Of a DNA stretch of 64,000 bases, positions 1 through 10,961 are shown piece after piece. Source of the stretch: Ophiobolus disseminans (lineage: Eukaryota > Ascomycota > Dothideomycetes > Pleosporales > Phaeosphaeriaceae); contig MU006220.1 in NCBI GenBank assembly GCA_010093685.1, forward strand, positions 1,147,502-1,211,501, in the 5' to 3' direction. Position numbers and translations under genes: made by a program. The notes beneath the pieces are model-generated. The model was not told the origin of the DNA. It did not search any database and saw only the letters and a program-made list of their open reading frames with translations. Every line of letters begins with the position of its first letter. Position 1 is the first letter of the stretch.

Positions 1-944
1 AGTAACACGTTCCAAACTAGATAGCAGGCAGACTTACCAATCAAGAATCCACATGCCTACGTTGAGTCTTTCTGTTTATGTGAGAGGTTCAGCTTCTGGT
101 GTTGAGGTTGTGCAACTTATTGGGTCGTGGAGCGGTAAGCTGGGGTGAGGGAAGACGTTCGGGATCGAGGCGGCGGTCTTGACGACAGGGATCTGGAACT
201 TGTCGCCGAGCTGACACGTGCGCTCATGTCACGTGTGCTACCTTGGTGCAATCGCTCCTTCGTCGCATCAAAGTGCATTCACTTTTGGAACAAAATTCAT
301 GGTCTTCTTGCGACTGCTACGAGCAGCCAAGGGTTTATTCATCTCGTAGCGTCATCTTTCCATCATCGTCACCACTTCTCAGTCTCACTCAAAGCCGCCA
401 ACAATTATCTGTACATCATGTAGCGTTGAAGTGGTTTAACTACTCCAATATCATCTTCTATGCTCCTTTTAGTATATTTGCATGTCATGATCACACTCCG
501 ACCAGAATGCATGATGTGTTGCCATGGTATAGCACTCTCGTAGCATCTTCCCCTCGCTCTCTTTCAAGCTCATTCACCACCCCAATTCTCGTGTCATACA
601 AGGCGAGGCTCTTTGAACACGGCATAGGATGTTCATCGCGCAATCAGGGCAGAGAAGAATCTGTTCAACCACTTTCAATTCGACATTATGTCCATCAAAG
701 TACTACCTAAGCTATATAACGATGCCAAAGCAAACTGCTGCCTCATGCTAAAGTGCGCCAAACCGCCCAATGCCGGTAATATATACATGTCTAAGGAGTG
801 TTCATGAGTGCATGCAATCGTTAAGGAATGTCGTTAGGAAACCCTTCTCTTCTTCCATCATTATTAGACCAAAGTCTTTTTCAACCCGCGCAGAGATTAT
901 GCAGAGGAAGAACGCTAAGCGCGAGACCGTTCAAAAGGAGATGC
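1..944. other. gene-free stretch at left edge
   Basis: I see no supportable gene here. Short open frames exist on the plus strand (for example 243-710) but they show no family motif, signal peptide or splice structure. The right end is the 3' flank of the PIR-type gene on the minus strand. Confidence 0.5.
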
Positions 945-1892
945 TTAGAGCATAGCGAAAAGGCCGAGGAGACCGGCCAGGAGAGCACCAGTGGCGGCGT
1001 TGCCAGTGGCAGCGGCACCAGTGAACTGCGCAGGGGCAGAGCGGGTGGCGTTGGGGGCAGTGAGGTTGCCAGTGCGGGTAGCAATGGGAACTTGAGGCTG
1101 ACCATCGCTGATCTGAGAGACAACAGGCCTTGGGGTAACGACGGGAACTTGGGGCTGACCATCAGAGATCTGAGAGACGACTGCGCGGGAGGTGGGTCTT
1201 GGGGTGCCGACTTGAGGCTGGCCGTCAGAGATCTGAGAGACAACGGGTGCGGGAGTTGGCCTTGGGGTACCAGCTTGAGGCTGACCGTCAGAGATTTGAG
1301 AGACAACTGGGCGGGGAGAGGAAGCTTGGGGCTGGCCGTCGGAGATCTGGGAGACAGCAGGTCGCTGAGAGGTGGCCTGAGGCTGACCATCAGAGATTTG
1401 CGAAGCACCACCCTGCCTGACAGCGGTGATGTAAATGGGGATGCACTGTGCACCAGTGGATTGGCTGTACAGGTTGTAGAAGGTGCCAGACAGACACTGG
1501 TACCAGATAGCAGTGGAGCCGAGCGCGAGGGAGCCGTTGTTGCAAAGGGAAAAGCCAGTTGATTCACGGGCACCAGCCTGTACGGGGGCATCGAATTGGA
1601 ACCTGCAACGTTGTTAGTAAGAAATCATCACAGTGCTATTGTATGGGGAAGCTTACTGGTAGTTGCTGGCGATGTAGCCAGTGCGACCAGCCTGGTCCCT
1701 CAGGTTACCGTTCTGGAGGGAGAGAGTCAAGACACCGGCGAGCTGGCGAGTCTCGAGATCACGCTTCCTAGGGGAAGTGACATTGACGGTGGAGATCTGG
1801 AAAGTGCCAGAGGTGGAAGGCTGGCAGCCAGATGGAGGAGAGCTCTGAGCCAGAGCCGCACCGGCAAGGGCAAGGACAGCGAAGGACTTCAT
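945..1892 (-). CDS. PIR-repeat cell wall protein with GPI-like tail
   Basis: Predicted 297-residue cell wall structural protein. Exons are 1657-1892 and 945-1602; the 54-nt intron (1603-1656) restores the conserved GYIASNYQFQFD junction. Residues 1-15 form a signal peptide (MKSFAVLALAGAALA), followed by a Kex2-like RKR site near residue 43. Next comes the cysteine-containing PIR-associated domain (GRTGYIASN, then NGSLALG, YQCLSG, FYNLY), then six SQISDGQPQ copies. The protein ends in an Ala/Gly/Leu hydrophobic tail (residues about 275-297) that looks like a GPI-attachment signal. In yeast Pir proteins the repeats anchor the protein to beta-1,3-glucan through ester links at a Gln. Here the globular domain precedes the repeats, the reverse of the yeast order, and a GPI tail is added. 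Role in wall cross-linking is inferred from the family. Confidence 0.9.
1092..1403 (-). repeat. six PIR repeats (SQISDGQPQ)
   Basis: Six in-frame copies of the PIR motif, identical over SQISDGQPQ, are separated by short Pro/Thr/Arg/Val linkers of unequal length. DNA copies differ at third codon positions, so they are not a very recent expansion. They lie inside the PIR-type gene. Confidence 0.9.
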
Positions 1893-4162
1893 TTTCAGAA
1901 GATATGTCGGACTGTGATGAGGTAACGGGTGTTGAAGGGTGCTGAGAGCGAAGGTTGAAAACGAAGGATAGACTGATGAACGAGGTATCAGTCTTTTTCA
2001 ATTGACAACTGCACAGGACGTATTTGAGACTTGTAACCACGACAACGGAGAGTGTGAGACGGAGTAGAGAAGTAAGCGGAAGGTAAGACAGCTAAATACC
2101 AACACCCAGCCATCTGTCTTAGTTTATCGACCTACCTCATCGAACTAATTACCGCGGATCGGACTCGGACAAAGCGTAGAGAACAATAGCGAAGCGAAGC
2201 GCAGCGCTCTGGCCAAGCCAGTAGTGATCGTCTCCTCGCGTCAATGCAAATCCATCAGCTGCCTAGTCTGACGGTTTCCGCTACCAAAGTCGAGGCTGGA
2301 CGGCGCTGAGCTTGAGCGTCGCTGCGTAACAACACCCTTCTTTGAGCCGCCCTTCTCTCATTGGACAATCCATTCACCCGACCCCTCCTCGTCAGCCCCA
2401 CCACCACTTGCGAGGCGCAGAGTCAACAATGTTCCCGCCTCTTATATGCACTTGGCTCTCGTAATCCTTCAGCCATCCCCGGATTTTCTGTTGGAATCTG
2501 GTCTGTGTGTAGTTCGTGTGCACGAGCAGGCGTTCATTGCCATTCTTTGCAAGATTTGACGGATCATTGACGTCGTACATGTATCAATTTTGCACGCCTC
2601 TCGTTCGTTGTTGAGCTGACCCGCGGCACGCAGATTCTTAGCTACCATGGAATCTGCAGCCATTCAGCCCACCTCCTCCTAGGAGAATCTAGCGCTCTCT
2701 TAAAGCAATTTGTATGCAACATGGATGGCGCGCTTTGCGTTCGGCGGCCAACACCGGAAGGTCATTTTCCACTCACAGCTCAAAGGCCATTCGTCAGGAA
2801 GGCACGCCGATCTGCAGGTGCTCTATGGTGGGGAGGTAGTTCGCTGAATTGGACTATTGAGTGACAAGGATGGACAAGACGGGATTGGTGTTGAGGGATA
2901 AGGTGCTCTAGTGATGTCAAGACTTGCGTCCCAATTAGGCGAAGATGCTTGCCTGGCCATAGCGCGCATCTGTGGGGAAATCGTGGCGGCGGCCGGTCAT
3001 GCGTCCGCGGCAGCACAGTTCGCTGCAAAACGCTGTGAAAAGCTTGCAGAGGTTGGCGAGAGTGGTTGCGATGGGAACGCAGATGCATGTACACGCACCT
3101 GAAAGGCTGGCAGCGGGAAGGGGACCAGTCGCAAACCTAACGAGTGGCACTAAAGCGCCGTAAGCGGATCGTGAGATGGAGAAGTGGAGTCAGTGAAACT
3201 TCAAAAAGGCTTGGACGGGTGCCGGATGCCGATTGTCAAGCGGGTGGTGGTCTCTATGGGCCGCGCGGAAGTAAGCATTTGACGTCACGGCGCCGAAATC
3301 GCGGATCGATTTTCGCCGTGTCTCGCGCTTGCTGTGTAGCCTCATTGGGCTGCCAATATCCTCATCTTCGATCTCAACGTCCACGTATATGCATGCTACA
3401 TTTCAGGGCGTCTTTTGTCGTCCAGAGAAGCGAGCATGCTGTTTTCAAAACTTTATTGCCACTCGAGTGGGATTCAGCTGATCGTCCAGGCCTAATTTCT
3501 CAAGTCCACAACCACAAATGCATTGGTGACCCGCTCTCACGATATCCCGAGTCAAGGTCAAGCAATCCTTAACTCTTGGTGTTAGGATACCCACAGGCTC
3601 GGTAATCGCGATGTTTGCCGTCAGCATCGTTATGACGCGCTTCCAGATACTTGGACACTTGGACACTGCAGGGACTTTGCACGCGGGTGTCTGTAACCCA
3701 AGAGAGCAGGGTCCTGGGTGTCGGGAAATATACACATGGACATGATCGTCGCGGGGTATGGTATTCTTGCGAATGTCTGTCTGCAGATCTCGACGATCGG
3801 TGTGATCAGACTTCCTCAGTACCCTGGTAATTACGTCGTGCAGGGTGGTACATCACCTTTGCATCGCTCAAGGAACTTGTCTTTGGGTAGAGGCAACTCT
3901 CATCATTAGCAAAGTTCATCGCATGCACCCATGGTAGTCGAACGTACCCAGGTAGAACGCGCTTGCCTGACCTCCCAACAGTGCACGGTGGTGAACATTC
4001 ATAGTCAGTCGACAACACTTGCTGCTGCCTCATGTAGTAAAAGTAATGTATCATACATTTTTCCTATGGTATATCGTCGTCCGTCTGCCATCATTAGGCT
4101 CTCTCTCCATTTCCAGCGCTCCAACGACTTCCAATGGTATAATTCTCATCTTCGTCCCTACT
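1893..4162. other. intergenic, upstream of PIR-type gene
   Basis: This holds the promoter of the minus-strand PIR gene at its left end. Apart from one low-confidence short ORF at 2392-2580 I see no gene. A small tandem duplication (ACTTGGAC twice) sits near 3651-3668. Confidence 0.4.
2392..2580 (-). CDS. possible short ORF, unknown
   Basis: An ATG-initiated 62-codon frame. The composition looks protein-like (basic, amphipathic middle, ending in PRKWWWG) but I recognise no family. A stop lies just upstream in frame, so either it is complete at 62 residues or it is the last exon of a longer gene whose first exon I cannot place. No signal peptide or membrane segment. Listed only because the composition differs from the surrounding random frames. 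Confidence 0.22.
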   Translation of the reverse strand: MYDVNDPSNLAKNGNERLLVHTNYTQTRFQQKIRGWLKDYESQVHIRGGNIVDSAPRKWWWG

Positions 4163-4429
4163 TTACGACTTCCACTCTCCAGCTCTCTTAACACCTCCAG
4201 CGACATCGTTTGATCCTTTCTCGATTCCATTTGTAACGTCCGTCAGACCCTTAGCGATAGGTCTTCCGGCAGAGCCCGTTGCACCCTCGAGAGTCTCGCC
4301 GACACCTCGTCCGAGAGCGCCGACTACACCTCCCAGGGTGTTGGTCACTCCACCAACGGTATTGCCCACTGTCGAAGTGACGAATTTGGCGCCTGCAGTC
4401 GCTCCGGATTCTTGCTGACCGATAGGCAT
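4163..4429 (-). CDS. small glycine-rich conserved protein
   Basis: A single-exon 88-residue protein. After MPIGQQESG it consists of repeated amphipathic Gly/Val/Ala/Thr stretches (VGNTVGGVTNTLGGVVGA, GRGVGETLEGATGS) and ends in a charged GEWKS tail. Small ascomycete proteins of this kind, with alternating TNTLGG, GRGLGETI and TGAAGRP-like segments, are common and uncharacterised. It resembles LEA-like or amphipathic membrane-associated proteins only in composition. There are no cysteines, signal peptide or clear TM helix. The start is the first ATG and no longer in-frame start exists. Function unknown. Confidence 0.75.
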   Translation of the reverse strand: MPIGQQESGATAGAKFVTSTVGNTVGGVTNTLGGVVGALGRGVGETLEGATGSAGRPIAKGLTDVTNGIEKGSNDVAGGVKRAGEWKS

Positions 4430-5519
4430 AGTGGTGGTTGGGCTGAGGTTGGTATTCGGCGCGTTGGTTGTTGGGTGCTAGTGATATGTGGAGTTTAGAG
4501 TTTTGCGTAAGTCAAAGTTTGAATCCAAGTTTGGGGCTAAGGTAAGTGTAGCGTTGCTGCAAGATGGTGCTGTTTTATGTTCCTGTTGCTGAGCATGACG
4601 TCACCGATTTTCGCTTGGTGGCTGTGAAGCTCGACATGCGTTGCCATCTTCAAGTTTCAGGTTTACATCCCTGACTCAATCAATATTCGGTCCTCCATGA
4701 ACAACAGATGAGCAGATCGATATTCGACAGTTGTAATAAGCGCCTTCAGCTTAGTCGTCGGCTCCATTCTCACCTGGCACCCGTGGACCTTTCTGGATAT
4801 TCTTCCAATGTTTACACATACGTAGTACGCTTAGTATGCTATAACTGTAGAAGTCTACACTCCATTCGAATTGGTCGGCCCGAGATGTAAGGAAAGTGTG
4901 CTCAAACAGCTCCCAAGGTCCTTTTCATGATGGGCTACTGACCTGGTTATTCTATCTAACTGTAACGTCGCTCACGCTTGCAGTGGTTGTGCTTGCTTTC
5001 ATCATGGTCTGTTACGTTGCTGTTGAACTCCGGTTACCTGTCGCTACGTCTCGAACCTATCGCTATTTGTTTGGTTTCGTGCATAAGAACCTTGGAAGTG
5101 TCTAGATTTCGCTTACGCGCGAAAAGATCGGTGGTCGGAACTTCGGGCGGTTCATCCAACGGGCCAGGAGGAAGCAAGGCCACCACCACTGGAAATACGC
5201 TTTGTCTCATTGGTCACAGAACACAAATACAGCAGGAAGACGGGGCGCATCGGAGTGGACTCATGATGGGCTCACTGCATTGTAACTTTGGAAGCTAACG
5301 GGTTGCATTGACAACAGTTTAGGGCTACAAATGGCTGCCTGGCGAAGATGTATAAAAGGTCATCGTCCCGCTCGCCGAATTCGCAGCTAAGACCGTCAGG
5401 AAACCAAATTCATACTCCTTCCGCATGCATAGCCACCCACACGCAAATAAAAGAGCCCTGCTTTAAGGGAGCGAATATAACTTCGGGACTGTCCCAACCT
5501 GGATATCTTGAAAATAAAT
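4430..5519. other. divergent intergenic region
   Basis: This separates the minus-strand glycine-rich gene from the plus-strand membrane protein gene and serves as promoter for both. I see no gene. The one clear core element is the TATA box at 5351-5359. Confidence 0.5.
5351..5359 (+). promoter_or_regulatory. TATA box
   Basis: TATAAAAGG lies about 170 nt before the ATG of the small membrane protein at 5520. It is a full match to the eukaryotic TATA consensus; use is inferred from position. Confidence 0.5.
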
Positions 5520-6029
5520 ATGACTTCTCTATTTCCACATCCAACCTACGCGGAAGATCAACCGAGGGCATCTGCAATCCTCTACTTACACGTCATACGC
5601 GCATCTTCAATGACCTTCGCCTTCTTCTCGCTCGCCCAGTTCCCTTTCACGCTTCTCCGGAACAGTTACCGCAAAACGTCAACCAGCATTTCCACACTGG
5701 TCGCGAGAACAATCCAAACATCTGGTCGTGCTTTTGTTATAGGCAGTGTAGTTGGTGCACTCGCGACTTGGGGGCGTATGCGCGGGCGGGAAGAGATCGA
5801 GTGGCAAGATCGAGCATGGAGAATATTGGAAAACGAAGGCGAGGTGAACACGGATTGGGCAGTCCTAACGGGCGCTACAGGTGGAGCTTTAGTTGCGGCG
5901 GCGGCGGCGAGAAGAGGTGCGATGCCTGTGAGCGTTGGGCGGGCGATGCTTGGTGGCGCTGGCGCTGGGTCGTCAGTGGGCATACCTTACATGATCGCGA
6001 CGTTTGCGAGGGGAAGAAAGCCCGCTTGA
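5520..6029 (+). CDS. small membrane protein, unknown
   Basis: Single-exon 169-residue protein starting MTSLFPHPTY; the start is the first true ATG of the frame (a TTG four codons upstream is not used). Hydrophobic segments lie at about 18-45, 65-85, 115-130 and 138-155. The last two are Gly/Ala-rich (TGATGGALVAAAAARR and LGGAGAGSSVGIPYM), with Gly spacing like that of small inner-membrane proteins. A polar WQDRAWRILENEGEVNTDW segment separates the two halves. Similar uncharacterised ascomycete proteins exist to my recollection, but I cannot name a family or a location; mitochondrial membrane is a guess. Confidence 0.65.
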   Translation: MTSLFPHPTYAEDQPRASAILYLHVIRASSMTFAFFSLAQFPFTLLRNSYRKTSTSISTLVARTIQTSGRAFVIGSVVGALATWGRMRGREEIEWQDRAWRILENEGEVNTDWAVLTGATGGALVAAAAARRGAMPVSVGRAMLGGAGAGSSVGIPYMIATFARGRKPA

Positions 6030-7920
6030 TAATCTAGGTAGGAGTTTAATTCAAGAAACGTCAAAAGCAACAGCAAACTCATGTGGATAAGCTAAGGCTA
6101 GGTGTATTGACAACGTTTTATGATTACCCATTTCACGACCAAGACCTAGAATCTGGAAGCTATATATAACTATCACGCAATGTCTACTACAACAACAGTA
6201 CCCAGCTATGTCCGATAGGAGAATGCCTTCATGATAAATGTATGGACTCCCGCTAAATCTGTTCTGTAGGCACTCATCTTGCTGGTCTATATTTTCCGGC
6301 CTATATTCACTCTCCATTCCTCCGATGCCGCGAAAATCGCTATCGACAAGCTCTATAACACACTGACATCGCCTCCGCCATCATGGGTGTTGTCACTTCG
6401 AACTAAGCTCCAGTCGCGACCTCAGTCACCTCACGATGTAAACAGGTTTTCAGATGCTGATTGCGAAGCCCGGTGTCTCGCGGTGTGATGAGTAGACGGA
6501 AAGACCGCAGAAGAAAGGATGTGGTGGATGAAATAGACATCTGGCGATCGGTATGAGCACGCGGAATCGCCCTCCCGCCATAGACCTTTGGCTGTAGTCA
6601 AAAGAGATCAACTGCCATTCAGAGCAACTTCAATAGTAAGTAAAGGTAACAGTTGATAAATGCCCTGTATTGTTCGTCCATGACGAAGCGGTAGTGTTTA
6701 CTTAGGTATCTGTATTGCGTGGTAAAGCATAAAATCAATTGACTTCGTTGATTACTACACCCTTTGAGCATGAACGGCCAACCTAAGTAGGACGTGATGG
6801 GTATTTTCTCTGCGATCACGGTTGAAGTTGGCCTTCGGTGGGTGACTATTTTGGTGGCTTGGCGGTTGACTACCGGTAGTTTGTGCTGCGTAGTTCCTTC
6901 CCTCGACGTCTCCATCTCACTTCATCTCACCATCACGGTAGCCGCCTTTCGTTATAATTCGGGAAATAACCGAAATATTGGCCTCGCTTGGGCTGGACAG
7001 ATACGATGTGGAGGCCTCCGTGCAGCATCGCTTCCACCTGGCGGAGGATCTTGTCGGCTCGAGGCTGCCCACGGCCATCCAGTATATAGTACAGATGTGC
7101 AGTTTTTGCTGGAAGCTACCATCCTCAACCCGTTTGAGAATGCTCCGCAGAGGAATCTTAAAGAGCCAGCCAATTGGGTGCATCGTTCTCATCATAGCAC
7201 AAAGACTGGGGTGGTCGAACCGAATACGAGAGCACACTGGCTGGCCCCTTGCATGACGGCGTTCCCACTCGAACGCCACGTGCCTTGAGCGTCCCAAGTA
7301 ATGTTACACAGGACGCTGTGTGAGCAGTCGCAGCAGCGGCATTGTTTGTTGGGACAACACGCGCAATAGCCGAGATGAGTCATGTCGAACACCAGAACGG
7401 TAGGTCCCCTTGGGCGTACACCAGAACGTCAAAACCCCAGATGGCAATTTTTGGAAAGTTAGTTTCCATCTCAGCTTTAGATGTCTTTCGGTGTTCTGGG
7501 AAAGCTGCCGCGGTTACCGAATTGCGGGGTGATACTACATTGCGTGGAAACTGTGGGGAAACTTACCACGATGTGAGTGACAGGGGCCGAAAGCAAAGCA
7601 ACGCGACCATTTCTGGACATTTGGTAGGTCGGTCCTGACTTCAAATGGTGACAGCTGGGGCTGGACTTATCAAAAGCCATAATCCTGGAAGCTGTTTCAG
7701 TGCAAGCGCCGCCGATCCCTGCATGGCAACGGGGCATGATGGTTCATGTTCTCGGCCTGGATAGCAAAACCAGATTAATTCCTCCTTGCGGCCGGACTAA
7801 AAGCACCCCTCTTTCCTTGTAGTATGCTTCAAATACATTTTCCCGGCACCCCAAGATCCCTTGCTAATATACCATGCCCTTCGGTTTTTACATCGACATC
7901 AGGAATCCCATCATCACGCA
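6030..7920. other. gene-free stretch before GH45 gene
   Basis: Many short frames on both strands, none with a recognisable motif or splice pattern. The right end is the promoter of the GH45-like gene. No clear TATA box seen. Confidence 0.45.
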
Positions 7921-8846
7921 ATGACGCCGCAATACTTTCGCAACGCTTTCCTCTCCATCGAGCTATTCGCAATCATTGCGCATTGTGCCCACCTCAACTA
8001 CTCTGGCGAAGCAGTAACGACGCGGTTCTGGGATTGCTGTAAACCCTCTTGCGCGTGGAATGGAAAAGCAGACGTCTCGAAACCAGTGTATTCATGTAGC
8101 ATCGACGACAAACCGACCGACATTCTTGCTGGTACTGCGTGTGGTACAGGCGGCACAGCGTACCAATGCTCTAATCAACAACCATGGGCGATCAACGATA
8201 CTCTTTCGTATGGATTTGCTGGGGCTTTCATCATGCCAGACCTGACGCACGGGGGCATTGAAGGTGCCTGGTGTTGCGCGTGCTATCAACTGGACTTCAC
8301 CAGTGATCCATTACGAGGCAAGAGTCTTATTGTTCAGGCATCCAACACTGCGTACGACATTACTACTACGAACCGCTTTTCAATTGCGGTCAGTACTCTC
8401 TCTACCTGGACTTGACTGATATACAAGCTGACTTTTATGAAGATGCCGGGTGGCAACACCACTTCTCAAAATGCATGCGCCCAGCAGTACGGCGTGGGCC
8501 AATCCGTTTTTGGCTCAAACAACATGGGCGTTAGGAAGAAAGAGGACTGCCAAAATCTCCCTGGACCATTGAGAGATGGCTGCAACTGGCGGTTTGATTG
8601 GTTCAAAGATACAGCATTTCCAACGTACTTTATCACCTCACGGTTGTCAACATAACACTGACATTATACAGTGCAAACTTCAAGCGTGTGGTGTGCCCCG
8701 CGGAGCTCACACAAAGATCGGGTTGCGCGCGCAACGATGACAAGGTTTTATCAGGCGAAGTACAAGCTGCAGCACCCAGCCTCTCCCCAGGTCTCTCGAT
8801 AACAACAGCATTCGCCGCCATGATGCTCGGTGTACTATCGATATAG
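7921..8846 (+). CDS. GH45 endoglucanase-like protein, acid residue replaced
   Basis: Predicted 274 residues. Exons are 7921-8388, 8443-8624 and 8672-8846. Each junction restores the family sequence: RFSIA/MPGGN across intron 1 and TAFPT/ANFKRV across intron 2. A signal peptide covers about residues 1-31. Family GH45 features are TTRFWDCCKPSCAW at 33-46, WCCACYQLDFTS, NWRFDWFK and CPAELTQRSGC. The nucleophile-side Asp (D10 of Humicola EGV) is kept as D38 and the D114 equivalent as D146. The catalytic acid Asp121 position is Ser154 (FSIAMPGG for FDLNIPGG), and the signature Tyr of RYWD is Phe. There is no cellulose-binding module. The C-terminus is a hydrophobic 15-residue tail resembling a GPI signal. 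It probably derives from an endo-1,4-glucanase, but hydrolytic activity is doubtful and it may be a wall-anchored binding or expansin-like protein. Confidence 0.9.
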
Positions 8847-10961
8847 TATCGGTGACGACGCAGCATGTCAACTCTCTCTAGTATCGATACGATCGACATT
8901 CTCTTCCATCTTGGTCTTCCCTGGTCCGGCCGAGGCAGTTTCGTCAGATGATAGGACCGCCCCGCTCTTCGTCACGCATGCATACCTAGCAATAACACGC
9001 CAGCAGCAATTCCGCGACTTACCGCGTCTTGGATAACGCGTGGTAATATCACCGCAATTATATGGCCCGGAGCGACCGCTGCGTACGAGGCCTTGATGTT
9101 CATGACTGCAATCTTTCTTCTCTTCACGCTCTCGTTGCCCAATGCAATGAGGCAAAATGTATGTCACAATGATTGGATCTGAGACATTATGTGTTTGACG
9201 GCGTTGATTTCCTGTCGTCTCCACGATATTTTTTACTTTGGGTGCATGTCTCTGCTCTGTCTTTGACTGGAGTTTGAGGTACCATCGAGCATTCTCATGA
9301 CACTCGTTTGGTCTGAGACTCAGCATTTTGGCGGGAGAGTAGTTTGGTGTGGATCTGAACGGCAGCTGTAACGGTACAGCCATGGGATTGGTGGTGAAAC
9401 AGGTGTTGCACGAACTTAGCGGGCGTTGTGACCTCCGTTGCACAGCAAAAACATCACTCCTATCACTGCTTCTCCACCACCACCATTTCAACGCTCTTAC
9501 GCGAGATACTTTCATCAAAGCTTCTGACCACCCAAACACTCAAATTTCACACAATTATGCCACGAAGGTCGGCGAGCTCCACACGATTCAAGCCTATTGC
9601 ACCCTGTTCGCAAGGCTCTTTTCACTTCTGTATTTTCTTGCTGCCCACATATCGTCTTGCAGAATACTATTCATTTAGGCAAATGAGTCCGCCAGCACTG
9701 ATTGTTTGGCTGACGGATGCTGGCGTCCGCGCCAAGCATACTTTATCCATATCACCCGCCGAGGGGTTGCAAAAATTGCAACCTTAACCTTACCGATCGC
9801 TCACGGGCAAATTGTCGGCAAGCGCGTGAGTTATTGGAAACTGGTAGCGAACCTCGCTTCGTGCGCCATCGCCGGTGGTAGGTGGTACGATGCGGAGATG
9901 GCGTGTCTGTACGAATGCTTCGCTTACGGTTGACGGATGGTACAAGGGGAGTTTCACGGTCAGTGCCATGATCGATTAAGGGTATCATCGACACTCAAAA
10001 CTCTATAGTACTTCTTGATACAGAATATTAAGGTTCCAAGGTTTTGTGAATTTCAGAAGATCCTGACGGAGGAATTATGGACGACCAAGAGGCAGCCTTC
10101 CATGCCTCACAACAAGCTAAGCTACATCGCATGAAGACGTTTTGCCTTCACATGCTGCGGCCAACGCATGTGGCGCGCCCAGAGCGCATCTCTGGCGGTC
10201 GAAGTGCAGGATCGTGGAGCATGGAGCCAATATTCGATCGCGAGCACATCCCTGTTATAATGGTCATACCTATCACAATAGCAAAACCAAATGACTATCT
10301 GTCAGGCAGGCAACTTGACTAAAGCCCCTTAAGGCAAAATTTTCATCCAGACTTATAGCGGAGCACGAGATTTCTGCTATTGACTAACTAACGTAATTCT
10401 TCCACGCCTTGGGCGATACCTCCGGCGCGATGCTGATGTTGCAGTAGTCTCCCGCAGAAACGTGGCCAGCACCAGCGTGACCAAACATGCCTTTCCCCCT
10501 GCAGTAACTAGCCTGGTCTTTTGACACGGACGTTGGTGGGAGATCGACTGAGCTGCACCCCGGATCCATTTTTCGCAACTACAGGGGTGACCCTTTTGCG
10601 GAGTGCGGGCCTCCGCACCGGTTGAAGTGTGGCAGCCTCTCTAGTGGGGAAAGTGTGTAGCCTCAGGTAGACAGAATGCGGACTTGTGGTGGTCGAACGG
10701 TGGTAACGATCCCGACGAGCGAGTGCCGGCAGGTCGAGAGAAGCTGGGGACGATTGCTGGGGTAACGAAGTGACGTTTGTGAAGAGGTACATGTGTACTA
10801 AATTTCGAAGGTAGCGTAGAACGCAGAAAGCTTGGAAGACGAATGAAAAGTCGAACTTTGCAAATTGTTAGCCCTTTGAAGTGACGTTCTGTCCACCGGG
10901 CTTCACATAGCAGTAAACACCACGATTTGCTCATATTCTTCATTATGTTGCTATGATAATA
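8847..10961. other. intergenic between GH45 and rhodopsin-domain genes
   Basis: No supportable gene. A 223-codon minus frame (8868-9539) and a 61-codon minus frame at 10384-10569 exist. The latter has two Cys and a compact SYCRGKGMFGHAGAGH segment and could be a fragment of a small secreted protein, but I could not find an exon carrying a signal peptide. Confidence 0.4.

Noticed and set aside
881..1591. 236-codon minus ORF (MPPYRLVPVN...)
   Set aside because: It is a shifted frame over exon 2 of the PIR-type gene; the SQISDGQPQ frame with signal peptide and splice is clearly the real one.
8868..9539. 223-codon minus ORF
   Set aside because: No motif, signal, splice structure or protein-like composition; overlaps the 3' end of the GH45-like gene.
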